64,000 nt of DNA from Flavobacteriales bacterium (lineage in GTDB: Bacteria > Bacteroidota > Bacteroidia > Flavobacteriales_D > Parvicellaceae): assembly GCA_018401455.1 (NCBI GenBank), contig JAGYKU010000004.1:1-64000 (forward strand), written 5' to 3'. The translations under genes and the position numbers were made by a program. Shown here in pieces: positions 9,386 through 18,675 of this stretch. The notes beneath the pieces were generated by a model. The model was not told where the DNA came from, ran no database searches, and saw nothing but the letters and a program-made list of their open reading frames with translations. The stretch's first letter is position 1. Each line of letters begins with the position of its first letter.

Positions 9386-11716
9386 ATGAACCTATTTAAA
9401 AGTTTAATGCTATTTACCATTTTGTTTTCTTCTATAACAGAATCTTTGGCTGCTACCAGAAGATACAGACTTTCGCTAAGAGATGACCCTTCATCTTCTG
9501 TAGTAATTGGTTGGGATCAAAACGGTGGTTCTGGTGCTATGGTTTATTATGGCACTACAGATTTTGGACAAAATTGGGCTTCTTACCCTTTGTCTCATGG
9601 TGTAGATAGAAGTGTTTCTGCAAATGGGATGAACAATACTTTTTCTAGACTTACAGGTCTTTCTCCTAATACTGCTTACTATTTTGTAATTGTTGATAGC
9701 GATGGCGTTTCTCCTAGATTTTGGTTCAAAACAACTCCAATGGGAAATTCTGAACCCATTTCTGTGTTAGCAGGTGGAGACAGTAGAGCATATTTGGATA
9801 ATAGCCCAAGAGAAGCGGCCAACTTAATGGTTTCAAAATTAAGACCTGATTTGGTAATGTTTGGTGGAGATTACACTTGGCTCAACACAGGATTGGAATG
9901 GGGAACATGGATGGATGATTGGCAATTGACAACAACTAGTGACGGAAAAATGGTAGCAACAGTCTGGGAAAGAGGCAATCACGAACTATCAGCAGGGACA
10001 GTCATTGATATGTTTGATATTCCTGGAACTGATGAATACTTTGCTTTGTCTGTTGGAGGTAATTTTTTAAGAATTTACACCTTAAATACTGAAGTATCCG
10101 TTGCAGGAAATCAATCTACTTGGCTAGAAAATGATTTAATTGCCAATGCCAATAATCACGATTGGAGTATTGCTCAATATCACACCTGTATGAGACCTCA
10201 TACGAGCGAAAAATCTAATGGTGATGCTCATTACAATGCTTGGGCTCAATTGTTTTACGATTATGGAGTACAACTTGTTGTTGAAAGTGATGCACACGAT
10301 GTAAAAACGACTTGGCCCGTTAAACCAAGTACCGGTCCCAACAGTGAAGATGGTTTTGAATTGGACACTTTAAGAGGTTCTGTTTATATCGGAGAAGGTT
10401 GTTGGGGAGCACCACTAAGGACAAATGATTGGGATAAATATTGGACAAGAAATTCAGGAAGTTTTAATAGTTTTCATTGGTTAAAAATAGGAAAAGATAC
10501 GATTGAAATTAGAACTGTTGCCACAGATAATGCAGCAAGTGTGGGAAGCGTATCAGACAATGATAAATTTACCCCGCCAAGTGGAATTAATATTTGGAAT
10601 CCCTCCAATGGAAATGTGGTCTATATTGTAAATCACAAAACTATTGACAGACCTAATATAGATGTTACTTACCCTTTTCACCAACAATTTTTCAGTCAAC
10701 CTCAAAATGTAACCATTACAGCTGATGCAAGTTCAATGAGTAGTTCAGTTCAAGAGGTGAAATTTTATGTCAATGATGTTTATTTAGGAAGTGATTTATC
10801 AAGTCCTTATGAATTCAATTGGACAATTCCTAATAACGGACAATATGTAATTACTGCGTGGGCAATTGATGCTGAGGGTTGGCATAATGTCTCAGACGAA
10901 GTAAAAGTGTATGCAGGTGAAATCGAAATTACCGTTCCTTTATCATCAAATAATGATGATGCGGAAGAAAATAAAGACGATGGAAGTGTTGATTTGACAA
11001 GTTCTGACATTGAAATTATAGTGGAACAATTGACTTGGCCTATTCCAGATAATAATCAATGGTGTGGATTTAGATTTAGTGGAGTTGAAATTCCTCAAGG
11101 CGCTAATGTAATTGAAGCGTATATACAATTTACAGCTGATGAAAATCAATCAGGTACTTCTGACGTAATTATCAAAGGAGAAAATGTAGATAACTCTGTA
11201 GGTTTCGCCAGTATCGATTACAACATCTCAAGTAGAACACTTACACAATCTGATGTAAATTGGATAGCAGCACCTTGGAGTAATAATTCAAGTGGAATTA
11301 ACGAAAGAACACCTGATATTTCTAATATTGTAACAGAAATTACTTCAAGACCGGGATGGCAAATAGGAAATGCCATGACTTTTATATTGGAAGGTTCGGG
11401 AACTAGAAGTGCTTATTCAAGAGATGAAGACGCTTCTAAATCTGCAAAATTGTTTTTGAAATATACACACAACACAACAGTAAGCATCAATGAAAATATT
11501 GATAATACATCTGAAAATAAAATAACCATCTACCCCAACCCAGCAAAAGATTTTGTGAATGTTGTTCTTGAAAACGATAACAAATATCAATTGCAAATAT
11601 TTAACTTGGAAGGAAAAATGGTTTACAACAAAACCGACCTTCAAGGTGAAACTAGAATAAATTTATCAGAACACAATATTTCTACAGGAGTATATATTTT
11701 AAAATCAATAACATAA
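9386..11716 (+). CDS. Secreted purple-acid-phosphatase-like metallophosphoesterase, T9SS
   Basis: 776 residues. A signal peptide (1-22) is followed by a fibronectin-like purple acid phosphatase N-domain (about 25-115) and a calcineurin-like phosphoesterase core with GGDSRA, GGDYTW, RGNHEL, YHTCMRPH and ESDAHD as metal ligands. Then come an Ig-like domain (about 430-510), a carbohydrate-binding-like beta domain (about 520-690), and the start of a T9SS type A sorting domain (ITIYPNPAKDF). It probably releases phosphate from organic phosphate outside the cell. Odd: the frame stops at ...YILKSIT, but two bases on the sequence QKVIIQ-stop can be read (11719-11739). This is the expected end of such a sorting domain, so a small indel has clipped the last residues. 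The next two genes form an operon-like series. Confidence 0.85.
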   Translation: MNLFKSLMLFTILFSSITESLAATRRYRLSLRDDPSSSVVIGWDQNGGSGAMVYYGTTDFGQNWASYPLSHGVDRSVSANGMNNTFSRLTGLSPNTAYYFVIVDSDGVSPRFWFKTTPMGNSEPISVLAGGDSRAYLDNSPREAANLMVSKLRPDLVMFGGDYTWLNTGLEWGTWMDDWQLTTTSDGKMVATVWERGNHELSAGTVIDMFDIPGTDEYFALSVGGNFLRIYTLNTEVSVAGNQSTWLENDLIANANNHDWSIAQYHTCMRPHTSEKSNGDAHYNAWAQLFYDYGVQLVVESDAHDVKTTWPVKPSTGPNSEDGFELDTLRGSVYIGEGCWGAPLRTNDWDKYWTRNSGSFNSFHWLKIGKDTIEIRTVATDNAASVGSVSDNDKFTPPSGINIWNPSNGNVVYIVNHKTIDRPNIDVTYPFHQQFFSQPQNVTITADASSMSSSVQEVKFYVNDVYLGSDLSSPYEFNWTIPNNGQYVITAWAIDAEGWHNVSDEVKVYAGEIEITVPLSSNNDDAEENKDDGSVDLTSSDIEIIVEQLTWPIPDNNQWCGFRFSGVEIPQGANVIEAYIQFTADENQSGTSDVIIKGENVDNSVGFASIDYNISSRTLTQSDVNWIAAPWSNNSSGINERTPDISNIVTEITSRPGWQIGNAMTFILEGSGTRSAYSRDEDASKSAKLFLKYTHNTTVSINENIDNTSENKITIYPNPAKDFVNVVLENDNKYQLQIFNLEGKMVYNKTDLQGETRINLSEHNISTGVYILKSIT

Positions 11717-11756
11717 CGCAAAAAGTAATCATTCAATAAAAAAATAAAACCAAATT

Positions 11757-13607
11757 ATGAAAAAACTTCTACTTGCCTTAACTATTCTAATTACTGGGGT
11801 TTCTAGTATTGCTCAAGATGACTTTTTACGAGAGAAAAACCTTTCAGAACTCTATCCTTTTTATCACGGAGTGGCTTCAGGAGACCCATTGTCTGATAGA
11901 GTTATCATTTGGACAAGAATAACAGATGATACACTTACTACAAATAGCGTAACAGTAGAATGGAGAATAGCGACAGATACCAATATGACTAATATTGTGA
12001 ATTCTGGTATCGGAACTGCATTTGAAGCAAATGATTGGACATTCAAAGAAGATGTTACAGGTTTGCAACCCAATACTTGGTATTATTACGATTTTAGAGC
12101 TTTGAACCACTTCTCTATAAGAGGTAGAACCAAAACTGCACCAGTTGGAGATGTTGATAGTTTAAGATTTGGTGTAGTATCTTGCTCCAATTATGAGCAT
12201 GGATATTTTGGTGCTTACAGACATTTAATGAACAGAAATGACATTGATTGTATTTTACATTTAGGAGATTATATTTATGAATACGCTGTTGGAGGTTATT
12301 CTTCGAATATAGCAGGAAGAGAAAATGAACCACCAAATGAAATTATTACTTTGGAAGATTACAGAGTTAGACATTCTCATTATAGACTAGATCAAGATTT
12401 AAGAAAATTACACCAACAATATCCTTTTATAAATGTTTGGGACGATCACGAAAGTGCTAATGACTCTTATAAAGATGGTGCTGAAAATCACGATCCTGGT
12501 ACAGAAGGTAGTTGGGCTGATAGAAAAGTAAGTTTTTCACAAGCATATCACGAGTGGCTTCCTATTCGTTCTCCGCTCCCTGGAGATTTGAGAATTTATC
12601 GTTCTTTCGAATTTGGAGATTTGATAAATATGCCAATGATTGATACTAGAATTGAAGGAAGAGACGAACAAGGTGGCGCTGCTGAAGCAAGTGACCCAAC
12701 TAGAAGTCTATTAGGTTCAGTACAATACAATTGGTTGACCAACAATTTAAGTAATTCAAATAAACAATGGAATATAATCGGTAATCAAGTGATGATGGCT
12801 CCTCTTGAGTTAGTGGGTGTAGTTTTAAACTACGATCAATGGGATGGTTATGATTATGAACGTCAGCAACTTTTGGATCATATTATAAATAACAATATTG
12901 AAAACATCATAGTTTTGACTGGAGATATTCATACTTCTTGGGTAAATGATATTCCTCATAGCAATTACAATGCTGGTAATTGTACTGGTTCTGCTGGAGT
13001 TGAATTTGTAACAACAAGTGTTACTTCACCAGGAGCTCCAATTGGAGTCCCTAATTTTGTTATACAAAGTTCCAACCCACACAATCAATACTTTGAATTA
13101 ACCAAAAGAGGTTATGGAATTTTGGATGTTAACAAACAAAGAACTCAATTTGATTTTTACTATTTAGATGATATCTTAGACCCAAACACCAATCAATATT
13201 TTGGTGAAGCATATTTAGTAAATGATGGAGAAAGATGCGCAAATCAAGCGAGTGGTTTTTCTGTGAGACCTGCTAATAGTATAGTACCTTTGGCTCCCGA
13301 ATTACCTTTACCAATTAATGCTGGAATTGAAAACCTAGATTACCAACAATTTATTGTATTTGGTGCTTATCCAAATCCCGCTTATGATGAAGTAACCTTC
13401 CAAATTTACTTAAACAAATATGAAGAATTAACGATTCAAGTATTTGATATGCAAGGAAAAGAAGTGTTTACTGATGTTATGAGTAATCTTCACATAGGCG
13501 TAAATTATGCTAAATTAAATATTTCAACATTAGCACAGGGAACATATAGTTTCGTGATTAAATCTGAAACTAATGTAGTTTCCAAAAGTATCGTTAAAAC
13601 CAACTAA
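11757..13607 (+). CDS. phoD: PhoD-like alkaline phosphatase with T9SS sorting domain
   Basis: 616 residues. Signal peptide, then the PhoD N-domain (FYHGVASGDPLSDRVIIWTR), and the metallophosphatase core with SCSNYEHGYF, HLGDYIYEY, WDDHES and LTGDIHTSW supplying metal and phosphate ligands. A C-terminal type A sorting domain (YPNPAYDEVTF ... SKSIVKTN) directs export through T9SS and surface attachment. The family cleaves phosphomono- and diesters using calcium and iron. It lies 40 bases after the purple-acid-like phosphatase and one base before the outer-membrane barrel gene, so the trio is likely co-transcribed for phosphate scavenging. No Pho-box-like element was evident. Confidence 0.9.
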   Translation: MKKLLLALTILITGVSSIAQDDFLREKNLSELYPFYHGVASGDPLSDRVIIWTRITDDTLTTNSVTVEWRIATDTNMTNIVNSGIGTAFEANDWTFKEDVTGLQPNTWYYYDFRALNHFSIRGRTKTAPVGDVDSLRFGVVSCSNYEHGYFGAYRHLMNRNDIDCILHLGDYIYEYAVGGYSSNIAGRENEPPNEIITLEDYRVRHSHYRLDQDLRKLHQQYPFINVWDDHESANDSYKDGAENHDPGTEGSWADRKVSFSQAYHEWLPIRSPLPGDLRIYRSFEFGDLINMPMIDTRIEGRDEQGGAAEASDPTRSLLGSVQYNWLTNNLSNSNKQWNIIGNQVMMAPLELVGVVLNYDQWDGYDYERQQLLDHIINNNIENIIVLTGDIHTSWVNDIPHSNYNAGNCTGSAGVEFVTTSVTSPGAPIGVPNFVIQSSNPHNQYFELTKRGYGILDVNKQRTQFDFYYLDDILDPNTNQYFGEAYLVNDGERCANQASGFSVRPANSIVPLAPELPLPINAGIENLDYQQFIVFGAYPNPAYDEVTFQIYLNKYEELTIQVFDMQGKEVFTDVMSNLHIGVNYAKLNISTLAQGTYSFVIKSETNVVSKSIVKTN

Positions 13608-13608
13608 A

Positions 13609-14769
13609 ATGAAATTAAATCACTACCTTTTAAGTTTCACACTATTAATTACTTCTAATTCGCTTGTAGGTCAATTTACAAAAGAATACGAATATCTTTC
13701 AATGAATCCAGCAATTGGTTTTGGTCTTGGATCTACCAACTATTATGGCGACTTAAATAGTGTTTATGAATTTTCTGGTGCACGAAGTGCTACTTCTAGT
13801 GCGCATTTGTTTTATATGCACCCTTTTTCTAAAGCTATGTTTGGTAAAGCAAATATCAACTATAATAAATTGGGTCATATAGGAATAGATAGCAATATTG
13901 TTAAGAATTTCAGTACTTCTATTTTTGGTGGTGATTTAGGTGTTTTCTATAGATTGGACAACGACAAAGTTTTTAGCCAGCAACAAAGCATTTCTATTTT
14001 TGGTGGTGGTGGTCTAGGATTCTCAGTTTTTAATGTTAAAACTGATTTAATGGATGAAAACAAACAAACATACCACTATTGGTCTGACGGAAATATTAGA
14101 AACATTGAAGAAAACAGTCCGAATGCTGCTGAAGCAATATTATTGAATAGAGATTATGATTTTGAAACAGAAGTGATTACTGAAAAAAGTAATTTTCCAT
14201 ATTTATTTCTTGAAGCAGGAGTTGGTTTAAAAGTAACACACAATCTTTTTGTGAATTTGAGTTACAAACACTTTTTTACCTTTTCCAATGAAATAGATGG
14301 TGTGACTTCTAACGATAAGAAAGATAGATTTGACAATATTAATTTATCGATAGGCTGGAGTTTTGGAAAACCTTTCCGTACTGCTGACGAAATCATTAGA
14401 GACAAAGAAGCAGAAACCATTGATATTAGTGATGCTGATGAAGATGGTGTCTATGACTTATCAGATTTATGTCCAAAAACTCCTCTAGGTTGGGAAGTTG
14501 ACGCAAATGGATGTCCTTTGGATAGTGATGGTGATGGTGTACCTGATGCAATAGATGAAGAACCCAACAGTGCCAAAGGTGCTATTGTCAACAAAAAAGG
14601 AGTGACAATGTCTGATGAAGAAATTGAAGTAAACTATTTACTGATGACTGGTCAAATGGGAGATCACGAAAGATTCAATGAGTGGTCTGAAAAATACCCA
14701 GAATTATTTGTAAAATATTTTGGAGAAACTAAAGTTTCTAAAAGTCAATCCGAAAGCGAGGAGGAATAA
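13609..14769 (+). CDS. Outer-membrane beta-barrel with thrombospondin type 3 repeats
   Basis: 386 residues with a signal peptide (ends ...NSLVGQ) and a predicted barrel of alternating strands (about 25-255, for example PAIGFGLGSTNYYGDL and LSIGWSFGKPF). Acidic calcium-binding repeats follow (DADEDGVYDLSDLCPKTP, DSDGDGVPDAIDEEPN), and then a charged tail. OmpA-like proteins share this order, but no OmpA peptidoglycan-binding domain follows. The gene starts one base after the PhoD stop, so it is translationally linked. It could be a surface partner or channel for the two phosphatases, which is inferred from position. Confidence 0.8.
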   Translation: MKLNHYLLSFTLLITSNSLVGQFTKEYEYLSMNPAIGFGLGSTNYYGDLNSVYEFSGARSATSSAHLFYMHPFSKAMFGKANINYNKLGHIGIDSNIVKNFSTSIFGGDLGVFYRLDNDKVFSQQQSISIFGGGGLGFSVFNVKTDLMDENKQTYHYWSDGNIRNIEENSPNAAEAILLNRDYDFETEVITEKSNFPYLFLEAGVGLKVTHNLFVNLSYKHFFTFSNEIDGVTSNDKKDRFDNINLSIGWSFGKPFRTADEIIRDKEAETIDISDADEDGVYDLSDLCPKTPLGWEVDANGCPLDSDGDGVPDAIDEEPNSAKGAIVNKKGVTMSDEEIEVNYLLMTGQMGDHERFNEWSEKYPELFVKYFGETKVSKSQSESEEE

Positions 14770-14771
14770 CT

Positions 14772-14872
14772 GTTTGGTGTTTGGAGTTCGGAGTTTGTTG
14801 TTCGGAGTTTGGTGTTTGGAGTTCGGAGTTTGTTGTTCGGAGTTTGTTGTTCGGAGTTCGGAGTTTGATAAT
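14772..14872. repeat. Word-like tandem array (ttcggagtttgg)
   Basis: Irregular tandem repetition of gtttggtgtttggagttcgg-type units immediately after the barrel gene's stop. Similar arrays occur at about 16290-16410 and 41971-42060. Confidence 0.8.
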
Positions 14873-14930
14873 TTGATATTTTTCCTTCTTTAAAAACCAT
14901 CAAACGACATTAGACAACAAAAAGTCATTT

Positions 14931-15215
14931 AACCGCAAAGCACGCACTTGTATAGACCAAAGCGTCTATAAAGACTATTCGCAAAGGTTCACAAAGTTTT
15001 TTTTACCTAATATCATTTTCAAATTATTAACTCTAGTTTTTAGACTTCTCCACTTCGGTCGAAGTGACAAAAACATTATCAAATTAACAACTAAACATTA
15101 ACAATTAAACATTAACAATTAACCATTAACAATTAATCATTAACCATTACCTAATTATCTCATTTTTCCTATTTCAACTTTCAGATTTCTGTTTTCCCAT
15201 CAACCATCTGTACCT
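14931..15215. repeat. Composite dispersed repeat, copy 1
   Basis: Modules in order: aaccgcaaag block; hairpin word tatagaccaaagcgtctata; cctaatatcattttcaaatt; hairpin CACTTCGGTCGAAGTG; taacaattaaccatt array; and a tail of tttcctatttcaa/cagatttc. The same modules in the same order and orientation recur at 32071-32330. No coding potential. Confidence 0.85.
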
Positions 15216-15262
15216 TTTTATTATGTTTGCATTACACTAATTGAATTAATACAACTCATAAG

Positions 15263-15820
15263 TTGAAGGAGCAGACCAAAAGGATATCAGTTACAGAAAA
15301 GCAACTCATTGCAGCTGCCAAACTCAACCCTGCACGGTTTGCTCCTCTTTATGATTTCTATTACAAACCCATCTTTATATTCATATTCAAAAAAGTAAGA
15401 GACGAAGAAACGACAGCAGATATAACATCTAGAGTTTTTCTTAAAGCATTGCTCAATCTCAAAAAATATGAAGACAGAGGATTTCCATTCTCTTCTTGGC
15501 TCTACAGAATTGCTTCCAACGAGGTAAATATGTATTACAGAAAAGCCAACAAAAAACAAGAAGTTGAACTTAATGAAAATGATTTGAAAAGTCTGTTGAC
15601 GGAAGTAAAAGAAGATGCAACTGATGAAAAACTAGAATTAGTTATTGAAGCTTTAAATCAATTACCTTTGGAGCAGATGGATTTGATAGATATGCGTTTT
15701 TTTGAAAAAAAATCTTTCAAAGAAATCGGAGAAATCATAGGAACAACAGAAGGAAATGCAAAAATAAAACTATACAGAGCGATTGATAAACTTAAAAAAA
15801 TCATACTATCCCAAAAGTAA
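15263..15820 (+). CDS. ECF-type RNA polymerase sigma factor
   Basis: 185 residues starting at a TTG codon; there is no in-frame ATG nearby. Region 2 is visible (FAPLYDFYYKPIFIFIFKKV ... FLKALLNLKKYEDRGFPFSSWLYRIASNEV) and so is region 4 (ALNQLPLEQMDLIDMRFFEK, SFKEIGEIIGTTEGNAKIKL). It should direct polymerase to a small regulon, commonly an envelope-stress response. The stop overlaps the ATG of the next gene (TAATG), a mark of translational coupling. The small membrane protein that follows is the natural anti-sigma candidate. Confidence 0.9.
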   Translation: MKEQTKRISVTEKQLIAAAKLNPARFAPLYDFYYKPIFIFIFKKVRDEETTADITSRVFLKALLNLKKYEDRGFPFSSWLYRIASNEVNMYYRKANKKQEVELNENDLKSLLTEVKEDATDEKLELVIEALNQLPLEQMDLIDMRFFEKKSFKEIGEIIGTTEGNAKIKLYRAIDKLKKIILSQK

Positions 15821-16080
15821 TGAAATTCTATAAATTAAATAAAGACAAAAAAGACAAGTTGCCATCGGACGAAGTCATTTTGAAGTACAAAAACTTCAAC
15901 CAGCTTCGCACGACCTATGAAGACATCACCAAACGTCCTGCGCAACCTCTCTACAAAAACAGAAAGTTGTTTATGCTCTTGCTTTTGATTGGACTCACTA
16001 TCTGGATGATGTATGAATATAATGAAGAACAAAAGAAAGAAGAGCAAGACTCCCCTACTCCTTCGGAGGAAACAAAGTAA
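15820..16080 (+). CDS. Small single-helix membrane protein, possible anti-sigma factor
   Basis: 86 residues: a cytoplasm-like charged region (1-50), one membrane helix (LFMLLLLIGLTIWMMYEY, about 51-68) and a short acidic tail. No zinc-binding motif is seen. The start overlaps the sigma factor stop by one base, so co-translation is expected. Anti-sigma function is inference from gene order and topology. Confidence 0.75.
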   Translation: MKFYKLNKDKKDKLPSDEVILKYKNFNQLRTTYEDITKRPAQPLYKNRKLFMLLLLIGLTIWMMYEYNEEQKKEEQDSPTPSEETK

Positions 16081-16475
16081 AGAAAGGATAATTCAAAATA
16101 TCAAAAACTAGATTTTTGTAATAAAAATTAATTTCACTTGAATTAAAAGTTAAGTGCAAGTACTAAAATTCGTGTGCAATTCAAAAGAAAAAAATTATAT
16201 TTACGTCTTCAAAGCGATTTTGGTCTTGTGACTGAAGGGGCGAAGCTTTTCAACCTTCGCTAGTGCTTCGGTTGATGAAAGGGGTTCTGGGTTTGAGGTT
16301 CGGTGTTCGGAGTTTTCAACCTTCGCAATTACTTCTTCACTGTTGTTTTGAAGTACGAAGTGGTTCGGTTGATGAAAGATATTTGGAGTTTGGTGTTCGT
16401 AGTTCGAAGTTGACTTGTCATATCGACTGGAATACAAAGCGATAGCGAATGTATGTTCCGAAATTTAGGAGAAGA
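16081..16475. repeat. Repeat-bearing gap before the recombinase
   Basis: Plain AT-rich DNA to about 16200. Then come degenerate repeated words (ttcaaccttcgc twice, near 16248 and 16315; cggttgatgaaag twice, near 16268 and 16364; and ttcggtgttcggag-type units). No gene is supported. Confidence 0.6.
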
Positions 16476-16483
16476 TATCTTTG
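16476..16483 (+). promoter_or_regulatory. Candidate -7 promoter element of the recombinase gene
   Basis: TATCTTTG fits TAnnTTTG exactly and lies 13 bases before the ATG at 16497. The -33 element is weak. Confidence 0.45.
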
Positions 16484-16496
16484 AATTAAAATAAAA

Positions 16497-17630
16497 ATGA
16501 AAAAAGTAGTTGTAAAACCAATTGATTATAAAGGAAATCCTAGTATAGCTTTGGAATTCGAGCGTGACAATGATTTGAAAGAATTATTAAAATCTCATTT
16601 TCCGTTGATGCGTTGGAGTCAAACATACAAATTGTGGCACCTTCCTTATGATGAAAAAATTTCGCAGCAAGTTTTCCAGGTATTGAAAGGCAAAGTATGG
16701 GTTGATTACAGTGCTATGAAAAAAGAAAATATGGTTGCAAACCCAACTATCAATACAACTACAGCCAAAATAGAATTGCCAGCTTTGACAGAAGCACAAC
16801 AGAAGGACATTAAAACATATATTAGATATTTAAAATCTAAGCGATACAGCGAAAACACTATAAAAACCTACAGCGATGCCATCAAATTATTTTTGCGATA
16901 TTTTCATTTCAAAAATACAGATGAAATTTCCAACGAAGACATTATTGCTTTCAACAATGACTACATTTTGGCAAATCGGTATTCATCTTCCTATCAAAAT
17001 CAATTTGTAAATGCAGTAAAGTTGTTTTTTGCGAAGATTCAAAACAAACAATTGAACCCAGAATTGATCCATAGACCAAAACGAGAGCGTAAATTACCCA
17101 ATGTACTGAGCAAAGAAGAAGTAAAAGCGATATTGGAAAGTACAAACAACATCAAACACAAGGCAATGTTGAGTTTGATCTATGCTTGTGGATTGAGGAG
17201 AGGTGAATTATTAAATTTAAAATTTAATGATATAGACAGCAAGAGAAACCTACTAATAATAAGACAATCAAAAGGAAAAAAAGATAGAATTGTTCCAATA
17301 AGTGATAAAGTTATTGAAATGCTGAGAACGTATTACAAAATGTATAAACCTAAAAACTGGTTATTTGAAGGGCAGTTTGAAAATACGCAATATTCTGAAA
17401 AAAGCATTCAAAGTGTTTTAAAACAATCTTTAGAAAAAGCAAAAATTAAAAAACCAGTTACTTTACACTGGTTACGGCACAGTTATGCTACTCATCTGCT
17501 TGAAGGAGGAACAGACTTACGTTTTATCCAGGAATTATTAGGGCATAATTCTAGTAAAACGACAGAAATATACACACACGTAAGCACAAAGAGTTTGCAA
17601 CAAATAAAAAGTCCTTTTGATGATTTGTAA
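16497..17630 (+). CDS. XerC/D-like tyrosine recombinase with N-terminal extension
   Basis: 377 residues. Residues 1-75 form an extra small domain (RWSQTYKLWHLPYDE) absent from XerC/D; it looks vaguely like a small HARP-type domain, low confidence. A SAM-like core-binding domain follows (about 100-185), then the catalytic domain with Arg in ACGLRRGELL, SKGKKDR, HWLRHS (His-x-x-Arg), LGHNSS and nucleophile Tyr in IYTH. The C-terminus IKSPFDDL recalls the SPLDxL end of integron integrases. However, the extra segment that IntI proteins carry before the His-x-x-Arg box is missing. The att-like hairpin lies 30 bases downstream. It probably mobilises the cassettes that follow. Confidence 0.9.
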   Translation: MKKVVVKPIDYKGNPSIALEFERDNDLKELLKSHFPLMRWSQTYKLWHLPYDEKISQQVFQVLKGKVWVDYSAMKKENMVANPTINTTTAKIELPALTEAQQKDIKTYIRYLKSKRYSENTIKTYSDAIKLFLRYFHFKNTDEISNEDIIAFNNDYILANRYSSSYQNQFVNAVKLFFAKIQNKQLNPELIHRPKRERKLPNVLSKEEVKAILESTNNIKHKAMLSLIYACGLRRGELLNLKFNDIDSKRNLLIIRQSKGKKDRIVPISDKVIEMLRTYYKMYKPKNWLFEGQFENTQYSEKSIQSVLKQSLEKAKIKKPVTLHWLRHSYATHLLEGGTDLRFIQELLGHNSSKTTEIYTHVSTKSLQQIKSPFDDL

Positions 17631-17660
17631 AAAAATAAAATTATATTTGTAATGAAATAA

Positions 17661-17740
17661 GTCTGACAACAGCTAGACCAAGCCAACCATATTTAGTTAG
17701 ATTGGACTGATAGCGTCAGACGTATATATAAGTTAGGTAT
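17661..17740 (+). other. Candidate attI site (hairpin plus GTTAGGT core)
   Basis: Arms GTCTGAC (17661-17667) and GTCAGAC (17715-17721) pair perfectly. GCTA/TAGC and CCAA/TTGG extend the stem with extrahelical bases. The core GTTAGGT (GTTRRRY) starts at 17732. No complementary left core is present, as expected for attI or a damaged attC. There is no T-run, so it is not a terminator. Confidence 0.6.
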
Positions 17741-17750
17741 AATTAAAAAA

Positions 17751-18548
17751 ATGCAGAATCACGAATTATTCGATAAAGCACCTAAAGGAAATTTCAAATC
17801 ATTTGAAGAGTTCTATCTAACAGAAAAAAGAGGAAGTTGGATAGCAAACCAATTCATTGACAAGGAAATATATGAATATGATTCATTAGGTAGATTGATC
17901 GCTCAAAAATCGATTAACCCTTTAAATAATGAAATTAATAGTGAGTCTTTTTATAAATACAAAAATGATTTAATTGAGAGTATTATTCAAAAAACAAAAT
18001 GGGGTTCATCTACAACAAATAATTTTTATGATGAATTTAAACGTTTAACCAAGAAATACATTAAGAACTCTTCGGGGGACAATCATTCTCACAGATATGA
18101 ATATGATGACCTCAATCGATTAACTAAAACCATATCTGAATTTAGAAATCGTAAAGACATATACTTATTTGAATTTTCTATTGATTGTGAGATTGAAATT
18201 AAAACAACTAAATTAAATGATGTTGTGATTTCTACAGAATATTTTAAAAACGGTTTAAAAATCAAGTTAAGAAATAAGGACAACGAATATATTGAATTCA
18301 AATATAATCCTGATGGACTTTTGCTCAGTGAAAAAAAAGTAGACATAACCAGAACATTTAATTACTACAAAAATGGTTTTCCTTCGAGTTATTATAGTTT
18401 TATTAGTGAATCTGATTATAACAAAGAATTCTACGAGTACGATTTTGATGAATATGGAAATTGGATAGAAATTAGATGCTTTAAAGAGAACGAAAATTTC
18501 CCTAAACATTTAAAAACAATTAAAAAGAGAAAAATAAACTATACCTAA
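17751..18548 (+). CDS. Cassette 1: YD-repeat-like protein
   Basis: 265 residues, no signal peptide. Repeated Y-E-Y-D-x-x-G/N-R-L units (YEYDSLGRLIAQKS, YEYDDLNRLTKTIS, FKYNPDGLLLSEKK) resemble RHS/YD repeats, a fold built from beta strands. No catalytic motif is seen, so function is unknown. The gene fills the cassette: it begins 11 bases after the entry core, and its stop TAA lies inside the left attC box (ATACCTAAC), typical of integron cassettes. A longer lipoprotein with similar repeats is encoded at 53051. Confidence 0.8.
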   Translation: MQNHELFDKAPKGNFKSFEEFYLTEKRGSWIANQFIDKEIYEYDSLGRLIAQKSINPLNNEINSESFYKYKNDLIESIIQKTKWGSSTTNNFYDEFKRLTKKYIKNSSGDNHSHRYEYDDLNRLTKTISEFRNRKDIYLFEFSIDCEIEIKTTKLNDVVISTEYFKNGLKIKLRNKDNEYIEFKYNPDGLLLSEKKVDITRTFNYYKNGFPSSYYSFISESDYNKEFYEYDFDEYGNWIEIRCFKENENFPKHLKTIKKRKINYT

Positions 18549-18675
18549 CAAGACGCTATATTTAATTGCCGGTTCTGTGCGGATTAAGAAACAGTCTGCC
18601 CCGCTTCAATCTCGGTGTGTTTCGACAGGAAAGCGGCCCGCAATCGGCAACTAATTATAGCGCTTACCGTTATGG
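18541..18675 (+). other. attC-like site of cassette 1
   Basis: Left box ATACCTAAC (18541-18549, fits RYYYAAC). A long arm at about 18551-18573 (CGCTATA..TAATTGCCG) pairs with 18641-18662 (CGGCAACTAATTATAGCG), 19 of 23 positions. An inner stem CCGCTT/AAGCGG sits in the loop, and the right core is GTTATGG (18669-18675). Length of about 135 bases is within the known attC range. Confidence 0.8.

Noticed and set aside
16201-16437. Reverse ORF over the repeat block before the recombinase
   Set aside because: Follows the repeated words (NSEHRTSNPEP) and lacks any protein-like pattern.
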